Below, one piece after another: positions 23,490-35,700 of a stretch of 64,000 bases of DNA (its first letter is position 1; each line of letters starts with the position of its first letter). A program made the position numbers and the translations under genes. This DNA is from Stenogyne calaminthoides. Lineage: Eukaryota; Streptophyta; Magnoliopsida; Lamiales; Lamiaceae. The stretch covers positions 44,830,889-44,894,888 of the forward strand of contig JBBCBC010000002.1 in assembly GCA_037126765.1 (NCBI GenBank), given 5' to 3'. The notes below the pieces were generated by a model. That model was given only the letters and a program-made list of their open reading frames with translations. It was not told the DNA's origin and searched no databases.

Positions 23490-24062
23490 AGCTTCGATTC
23501 GATTTTGAGTTTTTTTTTATTATTCAATAATAACAATATATATTAAATATTTAAGTGACTTTAATAGTTTCACATTCTTGAATGAGGATCTATGGTTTGA
23601 AGACAGAGCATATTGGGGGTGAGCATTATTTGGTAAAATTAAAAAATCAAGTCAAATCAAATTGGAACAAAATTTTTGTTCGGTTAATTTGGTATTCTGT
23701 TATTTTTAATTTTAGTTTTTAAGATAAAATTGCCGAATCGAAATGATACACTATATGTTGATTGTTAACTTGTTTACATTCTAGTACATTAGACCTTGTG
23801 TTTTGTTATTTGATTTTTAAATTTCTGCCATAAAAAATGGACATGTGCCTTTAAAAATAATATAATTTTATAATATCAAATAATTTTGGCTTGAAATGCA
23901 TTTTTTAAGCGTGAAACTTGTTTCACTGAAACGTTCAATTTGGTTACACTGGAATATTCAAATTGCTTTACACTGAATAAATTGAACATTTCAATGAACA
24001 AATTGAACGTTTCAGTAAAATAAATTGCACGTTTAAAAAAACATTTGAATTGCACAATTCAC
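23490..24062. other. AT-rich intergenic DNA
   Basis: It contains several alternating-strand copies of a TTTCACTGAAACGTTCAATTT-like motif around 23920-24050. No gene. Confidence 0.35.
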
Positions 24063-24065
24063 TAA

Positions 24066-25017
24066 GGGCATGATTGGTAATTTGGTATGATTGAATGAAA
24101 TTATGACTGAATGTAATGAGTTTATGAATGAAATGAAGACGTGAATGAAATAACATAGGAATGATCATTCTCATGATTGGTATTGGTAATAAATGAAATA
24201 TAATTGTGTAAATTTATTTTAATTTATTATTATTAATATTATTATTAGGAGTTGAAATTATTACTTAATAATATTATTATTGTTAATTATTGTTGTTATG
24301 TAAAAATATAGTAGTATTATTATATATAATATTATTATTGTTAATTATTGTTGTTATGTAAAAATATAGTAATATTATTATATTTATTACGTGTACTAAT
24401 AAAAATATAATAATATTATTTTATTTTAATAAAAAAAATTATGGATAGAAGCGTTATTATGAATGAATATTGATATATATTTATATTATTGTTGATCTTA
24501 TTATTTTTATTATATATGATATAAAAACATATGTTAAATAAAAATTATATTTATATGTTTTGTTGTTAAATATTTTTATTAGTTCTAAATAATAATATGA
24601 TTATTTACAATTTTGAGAATTATTATATTATTATTATATTTTATAAAAATAATATTATTATTGAAAATAAAAATATAATTTTTTATATTTTTTAATTTTT
24701 ATATTTATTAACATTGTTGAAAATATTACTATTATTCAAATTATTATATTATTATTTATATTTTCTAAATTTGGTATATTATTGGTATATTTATTATTTA
24801 TTATTATTATTATAATTATTTTAAAAATTGGTTCATTAAAGGATGAAATAGCTAAAAACAAGGGGTTGGAAGGAATGACAATTCCTTTAATTTTGGGAAT
24901 CACCATTCTTTATGGAATTGTGATTCAAAATAAAAAATCATACCAATCATAGGATTAGAAATAGATCAATGAATGATGATTCCATTATTAGGCTATTCCA
25001 CCATACCAATCACCCCC
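24066..25017. mobile_element. Tourist/PIF-Harbinger-like non-autonomous element
   Basis: The left end GGGCATGATTGGTA and the right end, which reads GGGGGTGATTGGTA on the other strand, are inverted. They are flanked by TAA on both sides (24063-24065, 25018-25020), the 3-bp duplication typical of PIF/Harbinger. The 952-bp interior is extremely AT-rich and non-coding, with a duplicated ATTGTTAATTATTGTTGTTA module at about 24280 and 24340. Confidence 0.75.
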
Positions 25018-25652
25018 TAAGTAAATACAAGACTTTTTGTATTGAGCTGTAAATGGAAATTAAAATTTTAGAAAACAATCTAATGAAAAAATTAACACGA
25101 ATGCCACCCAATTTCTGCTCACGGATTTTTTGTAGGTTTAAAAAAAAAACACGACAATCACAAATAAGGCAATTGTGTAGTTAAGGAAATCTTATAAAAG
25201 CAATAATTACATTTTTTGAATTGTACAATATAAGCAATAATTACATGGGCTGCCAGTCATATTTGGGGAAAAAAAGTTATTGCAGTAATTACTTAAATGT
25301 ATACCTATTGATAAATCATTACATTATTATGATAGTCTGTATCTAGGAAAAACAAAGATATGACACGATAAATAAGTTAAAAAAAAACCCTTGATTCATG
25401 GTTTTTTTGTAATATTTTATAAAAAAATATTGATTTATCAATAGTATAATTTAAAATGGGATCATAAAATATAATGAGCTATTTTCCCAGTTCAAAACAA
25501 AAAATGTTTTAAAATTTATTGGTGAAATCAAGACTACATGTATAATATCAATATATCCTCCTTAAGAAAGGGACTATTTATATGAGGATATTATTACCAT
25601 ACGAGACGGTCAATGCCTAAATTAATAAAAATAAAATTGTAAAAAAAGAAAA

Positions 25653-26010
25653 GACAAATTCTTTTCTGCATCACATGCACTAATTTTATTGATACAATTT
25701 AATTTTAAAAGCTCTTTTTCTAATTTTTTTAGTTTTAACTTTTTTTTTTTTTTTCAATTTCGGTTTTCTTTTAACTTTATTTTCAGTTTTAGATGTTTTT
25801 TTATTTTTTAATACCCGACCCGATCCCAAACCCGGCCCGAGTGGTTCATGGTTCACTCGACCCAAGTGGTTCATGGTTCACTCGACCCAAGTGGTTCATG
25901 GTTCACCCTGCTCAAATGGTTCAAATATGATTTAGGGTTCACTATTTAGGGGTTAGGGTTTAGAGTGCACAATTTTTTATTGGTGCATGGGGTGCACAAG
26001 AGAGTGACTC
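25653..26010 (+). mobile_element. Mutator-like MITE, copy 1 (358 bp)
   Basis: It starts GACAAATTCTTTT and ends GTGCACAAGAGAGTGACTC. It is flanked by perfect 9-bp duplications AAAAGAAAA (25644-25652 and 26011-26019). Inside are T-rich runs, then about 3.5 tandem copies of a 25-bp unit (CCCAAGTGGTTCATGGTTCA plus CTCGA) at 25836-25915, then TTTAGGGTT and TTAGGGTTTAG motifs. A related 357-bp copy in the other orientation lies at 41856-42212 and a third at 63656-64000. The 9-bp duplication places it with Mutator-like elements. It has no transposase. Confidence 0.85.
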
Positions 26011-26029
26011 AAAAGAAAATTGGGATTTT

Positions 26030-26180
26030 AACATCACCATAATATGAGACATCGCATATATAATACGAGATAAAATTTAACACAATCAATACTTTTTTTT
26101 TTAAAGTGTTAAAACATCAATGTCTAAATTATGTTCTGCCATACTTAATATCGTCTGATACGAGTGTGTATTTAATGTAA
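26030..26180. repeat. Foldback-type dispersed repeat
   Basis: It shares TTAAAACATCAATGT and a TATCGTCTGATACGAGTGTG end with the repeat at about 3228-3385. It starts almost directly next to the Mutator-like MITE. Confidence 0.45.
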
Positions 26181-26999
26181 CCAAATTAAGCCCGATTACT
26201 AACACTATGAGGGGCCCGTTTGGCTAAGTTTATTTTAAACATCTTATAAGCTATAACAACTTATAAGTTGTTTTAAGAGCTTATAATATGTAATTTTTAA
26301 GTAGCTTATAAGTTGTTAAAGTGTTTGGCTAATACAACTTAAAAGTTCTTTAATAATTTTTTAATATAATTTTTTATATATAATTTTTTTTTTGAAAATA
26401 ATATTTTTTTCTGATTTTGTTACTGAATTTTTTTTTAAGAAAATATATTTTTTTCAAATTTTTTTTCCAGAAAATTTAAAAATATATTTTTTGGAAAAGA
26501 ATTCAAAAACATTTTTTTTTCGAATTTAAAAAAAAATTTAAATATTTTTTTTTTCAAAAAGATATTTTTCCAGAAAATATTTTTTTTTCGATTTTTTTTT
26601 TTATCCGGAATTTTTATTCCAGAATTTTTTTTTCAATTTTTTTTTCCAGAAAATAAATTATTTTTTTCAAATTTTTTTTTTGAAAATACATTTTTTTTTC
26701 AAAAATATATTTTCCCAGAATTATTTTTTTTCAATTTTTTTTTCTAGAAAATAGTTTTTTTTTTTTTTGCGAAAACAAAAACAACGGGCCGGGTTGGATT
26801 GAATTCGGACTGAATTTAGGTCGGGATGGGTTGAAATAGAATATAACTTATATATTTTTGTAAAATAAGTTGAGATATCCAATTTATTTTTTTGGAGCTT
26901 ATGTGCTCTAAAAAGTCTTTTTAACGTAACCAAATTAAGCCCGATTTCATTTTCACAAAAAAAAAAGAAAAGCCCGATTACCAATATCCAGCTGGCCCG
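26181..26999. repeat. Homopolymer-rich element with duplicated flank
   Basis: From about 26215 (GGGCCCGTTTGGCTAAG, a start seen in several plant MITEs) the DNA is dominated by long T runs broken by CAGAAAATA-like units up to about 26780. The phrase ACCAAATTAAGCCCGATT occurs just before (about 26178) and just after (about 26928). The right terminus is unclear. Confidence 0.4.
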
Positions 27000-29751
27000 C
27001 GTATTCGGTTGCCACTCGGTTGCATTCCCAAGTACTACACTAAAAGCAAAAACGTCACCTCTACCCAAAATACCCTCTCACATTTACCAAAATCCCAACT
27101 ACACCCCCGCACCACGTTACAAGTTTTGGTGTGCCTGCAAATTCTTTTCCCTAGAAAAAATATTATTTGGCTTTTTAGGTTTTTCTTCTCCCCACCCCAC
27201 ACCCACCCACCCCCCATTTAATCTTCACCCTCTCACTCGTTCAATCCCACTTTTAATATTTTTTTCCCTATTTTAGTGCCCTTTTTTTTCAATTGGACCT
27301 GTTACATACATACCCAGCAAAAATCTGGTCACTCACGCCATCCACATCTATTATAATTTTTCATTAGCAGTTTAAACAATTCATAGTCAATTATCACAAA
27401 TTGACACACGAATTTTACCCAAATCGACCCAGATTTAAAAAAAAAAAAAAGATGATCCACAGTTCTTGAGGTACATTACCTACAATTCTCGTGTCTGTTG
27501 TCTGTAATTTATCCTGGCCATGTATTTGTTTATATATATATGCGCATACATAGATGTGTATCTATCTATGTGTAACATGTTTGGTAGCACCATTCCTATA
27601 GCACAACCGTGACCTCGCTATCTATTACAGTTCTTATTTTTAATTAATTAATTGACTAGCAGAAGTGGTTACTTGGGTTAGGCATAGTTGAATTAATCTG
27701 TTTTTTTGGATAATTGAATTGGTTTCTTGTAAAGATTTCATATGCCATTGATTGTAACTTCAATGTAATTTGGGGGTGGTCGAGGGTAGGGTTCGATGGA
27801 ATTTTTTTATTTTTATTTTCTCTTTGTAATTTTTTTAAGAGAAAATTATTTACCTTAAACTTCGATTTGGACCCAATTTGGGTTTGTGTCTATAGTTTTG
27901 AATTTTACATTATTGGATTTCTTGTTCCAATTTAATGAGTGTAAATTGTTTATTCTTTAAGCGATGTTAGGGTTCCAATTGTGAGAGGTGTGTTCCAATT
28001 TTGGGGAGACGGGCATGCATTGATTATGACTTTTTAAAATTTTTAATTTTTTGGATGTCATTTGTTGTTATTTAACACTTGGATTTACAGTATTTGCATG
28101 TAATTTCTCGAATTGAAATGCAAATAACAACATTGTAAGGTGAACAGGGCAATATTTTGATGATTTCTTGTCTCTTTTTTCCAAGATTTGCAGTGGCTTA
28201 GTTCTTCTTTTCTGTTTCCTTTAATAATTATTTTCTACCTTATTGAGTCCTGCATAACTATCGAACTATATTCCTGCGTAAATATGATGACATATTCATG
28301 ATATTTGTTAGTTTATACGGCGTAATTTTAAGCAATGAGCTGGAAAAAAAGTAGCATTATTAATGGCTAATGTGATATACTTGGCAAGTTAAGGGATTAT
28401 CTGCATTGACTTGTATCTATTTTGAATACTCGAGCAATTGTTGATGGACGGAGTTATTCTGGTATTGATTATAACTAAGTGGTGTTTGATAAATAGGTTT
28501 TACTATTCTTGCTTTATTATTTATTAGCGATCTCTTTTGATAAGTTTGATCCATGGTATATTATATCGTAAGTTAATTAAATCTAGTACGGATTAGCTTT
28601 AATAATTTCGGATACCATAAATATCCAATTGATCACGGAGCTTGATTTTCAACAATTCGTAAATTTTCTTGCTTGAACTTTGTTGTCTCTTCTTTGAAAT
28701 CATTGTTCTCACCCTTCAACATAATGAAATTATACATAGAATAATGGATAATAATATCCATAAAAATGTAAATGTGTTGTTTAAAATAGGTTGAAAATAG
28801 AGTTGAAGTCAATGACATATGTTTAGGAATATAATTCTTCATATATAACTATATTATGTGACATCACTGTTCATTAATTTACTGGATGATTGATAACATT
28901 ATTGCATTGTAGTTTGTAATTTGGGTGAATCAAAGTTTTATTTCTATGTTGTCTATAGAAGCATAATTGTATATTTAATTACGACCAATTTGCATATGAT
29001 GATACTTAATAAGGTCTTGTTATATATGGTTAATAATGTTACATTTTTCTCAAAGCACGGGAAAAACTCATCAAGCACAATTACTAATTTTGGTTCATCT
29101 TGGCGCTTTTCCTTTTCTGGTGTGGGTATTAAACATTGAATTACTACTTGTTCATTTTCACATTTCAGTTAGTCTTAGAATACGCCTTTTCAGTAATCAG
29201 ATAAGTGCATCCTGGGTCACGAACTCAGGTTGCATGATAAGCAAATGCAACAAACACTCTACTAAAATTATTCATTGAGCCAATGTAATTCCCTACTTAA
29301 CTAAATAGACAAATGTAGTTTCTGGTATACACCGATTAGTTTAAAGATTTAATGATAAATTCTTTAATTCGTAATCTGTTTTTCCACTTTGCTCCTTTGC
29401 GAATAAGCTTCAGCCATCATTCTTATATGTCCAGGCTATAATTTTTTGTAAGCTGAGAATCACGTGTTGATAGGTTAAATGTATATGATAATACATTTTA
29501 TTACATTTTTTAGTCCTATAGAAATTTCTTGTACATATTATTTTTTCTGATGCAAATCAATGAAATAAATAAACCTTCAGTAAGTATTCCAGCTGAAATC
29601 ATGATTTCATTTTTCTTAGGTGGTGTATCTTATGTCCTGTTAACCTCCTCCCTTCTGACACTCACAATTCCCCTTTTGGCTGCGGAGCTCAGGTTCAATT
29701 TTGCATAATTTATTTTATGCACATAAGCTAGCACTTTTATAGTGTTGGATT
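27000..29751 (+). promoter_or_regulatory. Promoter and probable leader intron of SUVR5
   Basis: A locally GC- and C-rich patch (CCCACCCCACACCCACCCAC area, about 27190-27215) followed by CT-rich DNA looks like a promoter and leader. The start codon at 29752 lies about 60 bp after a possible acceptor (GGAGCTCAG at about 29683-29691). A leader intron of about 2.2 kb is therefore likely but unproven. No coding exon was found between. Confidence 0.4.
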
Positions 29752-32700
29752 ATGGAAGTGTTGCCATATGTTGGAGAATCTGATTGCTCTAAGCTGGAAT
29801 CGGAAGCTTTTAAGCATGATGGGATATCTAACTGCCTTCAAGGTGCAGAAAACATTAGGACAGATCTCAAAATCGATGGCTTAATGCTTAATGTTGGAGA
29901 TTCTCATGAAGTAAGAGAGGATGGAGGTCAATATATGTTGGAAGGTTTCCCCACTCCAGAAGGCACCTCTAATGGGGATACATATTATGGATTTGATATT
30001 GATGATGGTCAAACTCTTTCTTCTTATTCCCATGATTCTGAAGATGAAAACATAGAGACAGGGGATCATCTTGCAGAAATCAAAGGTTTAGAACAAGATG
30101 TACCCAATGCAGTTTGGGTGAAGGTATGTTCTACTTTAATGTTTCTCTTTTTCACCAAATATCATTTTCTGCCTATCAAAATACAATAAACTAATGCAAC
30201 CTTCATAAGATTAAGATAATTTATTAGGAGAAAGGCCTTAGATACGAATGTTAACTATGGTTTTCGTCTTGTAGTGGAGAGGAAAGTGGCAATCAGGGAT
30301 TAGATGTGCACGGGCTGACTGGCCATTGTCAACTCTAAAAGCAAAGCCAACGCATGAAAGGAAACAATATGTTGTGATATTCTTTCCGCGCACTAGAAAT
30401 TATTCTTGGGCAGATGTGCTACTAGTTCGTCCAATCAACGAATTTCCACAACCAATTGCACATAAGACGCACAAAGTTGGTATGAAGATGGTTAAAGATT
30501 TGACTCTTGCTCGCCATTTTATCATGCAGAAGCTGGCTGTGGGCATGCTAAATATTCTTGACCAGTTGAATCGTGAGGTTTACTTTCGAGTTCCCGCATT
30601 CATTTTTTTATTTAATATCCTAAGATCCATTAACTATTTTTTACTGCTTTTAATTTTTCTCATGGAAATCTAGGCTTTGGTCGAGACTGCTCGTGATGTG
30701 ATTGTTTTGAAGGATTTTTCCATGGAGGCTTCCCGATGCAAAGATTATTCTGATCTTGGAAGGATGCTCTTGAAACTTCAAAATGTAAAATCTCTATCCA
30801 TTTTGATGTTATATTTAAGATATTTTGTTGGTATATCAGTGTTTGTTAAATTTATTCTCTTCTATCTGCTGAGTATGCATCAAAACATCATTTTTATATG
30901 TTGCTCCTTTTTACCTTTGGACTATATCTTCGCCTTCACATTTCTTATAATCTTCCCACTGGCAATTGCCTTTATCCTATGATGCTGAAGCAAACTGGTA
31001 AGACTGACCTTTGGTTCCTGAAATTCTTAATTGATTTAAATTTTGTACATGCGTCCTATGCTAAAATTTCAGGCAGTTTGTCTGTAAATTTCTCCAATAT
31101 CTTGATACTGCTTGATTTTTTACCTTAATAAAAAAACCAATGTGGAGTAAAATCTAAATTTTATTTTGTTTCCCAGATGGTACTGCAACGTTGTCAAAAT
31201 TCAGATTGGCTCCACCAATCTATGGAGTCCTGGAAGGAACGATGTCAGGGTGCAAATAGTGCTGAATGCATAGAGATGCTGAAAGAGGTGCTTAGAAAAC
31301 TACACTTTTTAAAGAAGCTATATAAAATTTTGATTCTGTCATTTTTTAGTGCATGTTGATCTGGGAAAAAAATCTATTCATGTTGCTTTAGTATGTCATT
31401 GCAAGAATACATCTTATTTCTAACCGTATGGTTCTAATTACCTACATGATTTGGGTTGATCTTCTTCCTTCACTTGAAGTACCTCTCTCTATTTATGTTC
31501 ACATTTTATTTATATCTCAGCCCAAAATGCTGCCAAAACTATTTATATCAGCATTTTTCAAGCATAAAGCATTGTTAGCAATTTCTTGCAAATGCATTGA
31601 TAAACGAAACTGGTTGCGTCCCATTTTTTTTATACCGTGTCTTGACTAATGGCCATATGCTTTATTTCATCGCGATAGTTGCCAGATTTGGGTTCCTTCT
31701 TCCTCATGTTTAATTTTATTATGCACCGTCTTAATAAACCGATATACAACTTTAGGTGTAATAGGATTAACTTCTTGAAAGGCAATTAGCAACATACTTC
31801 AAAGGTACAAAGTTGGAAAAATGCTCTAAATCCGTGAAAAAGGATGCAGATAAAGAATTTAACTCTAATTTATGTTGATGGAGCTTGTGTTTGGTTTAGG
31901 CAAGATCTTCCCAATTCATTTCTAGGTTATTTTGTTTTCTAGGGTTTCTTTTCAGTTTATGCATTTTGCAGTCCTGATTCTGCGTAAAATTGAAGCAGGG
32001 GATATCTTGTCCCTTAGTATCATTTCATAATCAGTAATCAAAATTTCTTGTTTCTTTTAAAAAAATTGGAGATTTGAATGATCATGGTTCACATAGGATC
32101 ACAGTGAAAATGATATTACTTATATGGCCATTTCATGTGGAATTAGCTCCTTCTAAAATTTTCTTAATTTTCTACAACTTCAACTTCTTCGATCTTTTTT
32201 GTGGTTCAGGAATTGTCCGACTCCATCTTATGGAACGAGGTAAACGTACAATCAAGTGAAGCAGCAGTGGTGGATGGGGGAACTGATTGGAAGAGTTGGA
32301 AACAAGAGGTCATGAAATGGTTTTCAGTTTCAAATCCCGTATCTAATGCTGTGGGCTTGGACCAACTCGTTACTGATAACTCATTGACAACTGAAGTTCA
32401 GACGACTAGAAAGAGGGCCAAGCTTGAGATTCGTCGTGCTGATACACATGCTTCTAGCTCACACCAGTCTCTTTTTGTTGAAACTGATGCATCTTTTTTT
32501 AATGGATATAATACTGGATTATTGGATGCTGAAACTCTAAAAAGAAATAGTCCGGTTGAGAATGTAGCTAATAAATGGAATGATATAGTAGTTGAGGATG
32601 GAAATTTGGAGGTTGTTAAGACTCCCTCTGTTGTAACTCAGAAGTCCACAGAACTGGGAAGCCATAATCGACAATGTGTAGCTTTCATCGAAGCTAAAGG

Positions 32701-35700
32701 AAGGCAATGTGTGAGGTATGCTAGTGAAGGAGATGTCTACTGCTGTGTGCATCTTTCGTCTCGTTTCACTTCAAATTCTTCTAAAGCTGAAATAACACCT
32801 CCCGTTGACTCGCCAATGTGTGGAGGTACCACAGTTCTCGGAACTAAATGCAAGCACAGAGCTCTAATTGGTTCGTCTTTCTGTAAGAAACACATGCCCT
32901 ACAATGACAGGAAAATGACATCATCTATTAATAAACTTAAAAGGAAAAATGAGGAAAATCTGATGTATCCAGAGGATAAAAGTCCTACAAAATTGGTGCT
33001 TTCCGGGGAAGCTGCAATTCCTGCCCATGTGGACCCACTGATGCATATGGGAAAAGGCCCCACCCAAGAAAACAGTGAGCAGCCCGAGCAGCCTCCTATT
33101 AATGATGAGTTGGCGCAATGCATAGGATCGTGTCCCCAGGGTGGCGAAGAATCATGTCTTGAAAGTCCAAAAAGGCATTCATTATACTGTGAGAAACATA
33201 TACCAAGCTGGCTTAAACGTGCAAGAAACGGTAAGAGTAGGATCGTTTCCAAGGAAGTTTTCATAGAGCTTCTGAAACACTGTCATTCAAGGGAGCAGAA
33301 ATTGCAGTTGCACCAAGCGTGTGAACTTTTCTACAGGCTTTTCAAGAGCGTATTATCTTTGAGAAACCCAGTACCTAAAGAAGTGCAATTTCAATGGGCA
33401 ATCACCGAAGCTTCCAAAGAAGTTAGAGTTGGGGAATATTTAACCAAATTGGTATGCCAGGAAAAAGAGAGGTTGAAGAAGCTTTGGGACATCGAAGATG
33501 GCCAAACCTCATCAACAATTGAAGAATTAGTTCCAATTCAGGCACAAATGTCTAAAGATAACGATATAGGAAATGACATCAAGTGCCAAATATGCTCAAA
33601 AAAGTTTCTTGATGACCATACACTTGGAACACACTGGATGGACAGCCATAAGAAAGAAGCCCAATGGCTATTTAGGGGATACGTTTGTGCAATTTGCCTT
33701 GATTCTTTTACTAACAAAAAGATTTTGGAATCACATGTCCAAGAGAGGCATCATGTGCAATTTGTTGAGCAGTGCATGCTTTTACAGTGTATTCCTTGCG
33801 GTAGCCATTTTGGGAATCCCAACGAGTTATGGTCCCATGTACTCTCAATTCATCCTTCCAATTTAAGGTTGTCAAACTTCGGTCAACAGCAAGAACCATT
33901 AGAGCATACAAGATCCGAGAGTCAATCGGCTAATCGAAGATTCATTTGCAGGTTTTGTGGCTTGAAATTTGATTTGCTTCCCGATCTCGGTCGCCACCAT
34001 CAAGCGGCTCATATGGGAGATCAGAACCTCGGTGGGCCCCGCTTGACAAAGAAGGGAATTCAATTTTACGCGCATAAGTTGAAATCAGGTAGACTGACTC
34101 GCCCCCGTTTTAAAAAGAGTTTGAATGCAGCATCGTATAAGATTAGGAATCGAAGTGTTCAAAATTTGAAGAAACGTATTCAGGCATCAAATTCTACCAC
34201 TCCAGTGGAAGCCACACTTCAATCTTCTTTACCTGAGGCTGCTACTCTCGGTAGATTGGCAGATTCTCAATGCTCAGCTATTGCAAAGATATTAATTTCA
34301 GAAATAAAAAAAACAAAACTACACCCAAATAATTCTGAAATTTTATCAATTGCCAGCTCAGCTTGCTGTAAGGTAAGTCTGCAAGCATCATTGGAGTTAA
34401 AGTATGGCGCCTTACCTGAGAGGCTGTATCTGAAAGCTGCCAAACTATGCAGCGAGCATAATATTTTAGTCGAATGGCACCAAGAGGGTTATATTTGTCC
34501 TAAAGGGTGCACACCAAGTGTAAGGTCTCCAATTTTGTTACCATTGTTGCCCTCATCAGAAAGACTGTTCAAGGCGAAGTCTTCTGTCTTGTCGTATCCC
34601 GTGGCTTCAGATTGGACAATGGATGAATGTCACTGTGTTATTGATTCCCGACATTTCTCCATGGATCTCTCTGAGAAAAATATTGTATTGTGTGATGATA
34701 TAAGTTTTGGGCAGGAATCGGTTCCCATAGCTTGTGTGGTGGATGAGAATATTCTTAATGGCGAGGGGCCTGATGGACAAATCACTGAGTATTCTTTTCC
34801 ATGGGAAAGTTTTACTTATGTAACGAAGCCATTGGTCGATCAATCCCTTGTTCTTGAACCAGAGGTACCGTCACTAAAATTTTATATGTGTGGATGCTGT
34901 TTGACCTGATGTTTTTAAAGAGATTATTTATTGTCTTTCAAGAAAGACCAAACTTCTCTTCTCCATTGCAGTTTTGAGGGATTTACTTCTCCATTGGTCT
35001 TTGGGGTGGGGGGTGGGATAAAATTTGTTATTGGTCATTGGACACAAAAGAAAAAGAAGAGAGAGTAATTTTTGTTATATTGATTAATTTGTGTACCAAG
35101 TCTTGTGGAACTATCTTATAATCAGGATATTGAGCCATTAGGGCTACTTTGTATATTGATCACAAGGTTTTTTTGGATCTATAGGGAGGGAGGAACTCCT
35201 GTGTTGTCCTTTGAACAAACTTGATGGGATACTAGTAAAACAATCTCAATTTTTGCTGGGATTTTACATAATCAATGCTCAGGTTTCCAATATACTTACT
35301 CTAGTTTGTTGCCATATATTATGATGCGCTCAACATAAGGAGTAACTAGATTGGAGTGGTTTATGCTCCATTTGATTATTATATCCTAGTAATTCACTTG
35401 CCATGACTAGACATATCATATATGCAGTATTGTGGCTTATAAATGCATATGCAATCAAAAGAAACTTATGATGCTCGTATTGTTTGATGCCCAGAGTTCA
35501 GAATTGGGGTGCGGTTGTGCACGTTTAACTTGCTCCTCTGAAACATGTGATCATGTGTATCTTTTTGACAATGATTATGAAGATGCAAAAGACATTTATG
35601 GAAAGCCCATGCATGGAAGGTTTCCTTATGATGAGAGACGCCGGATTATATTGGAGGTACACTACATTTTCCGTATGATAACATGTCATTTGAGTTTTTT

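Noticed and set aside
30326..31649. Several separate small proteins on the plus strand
   Set aside because: They are SUVR5 exons read on into introns; splice junctions join them in one frame.
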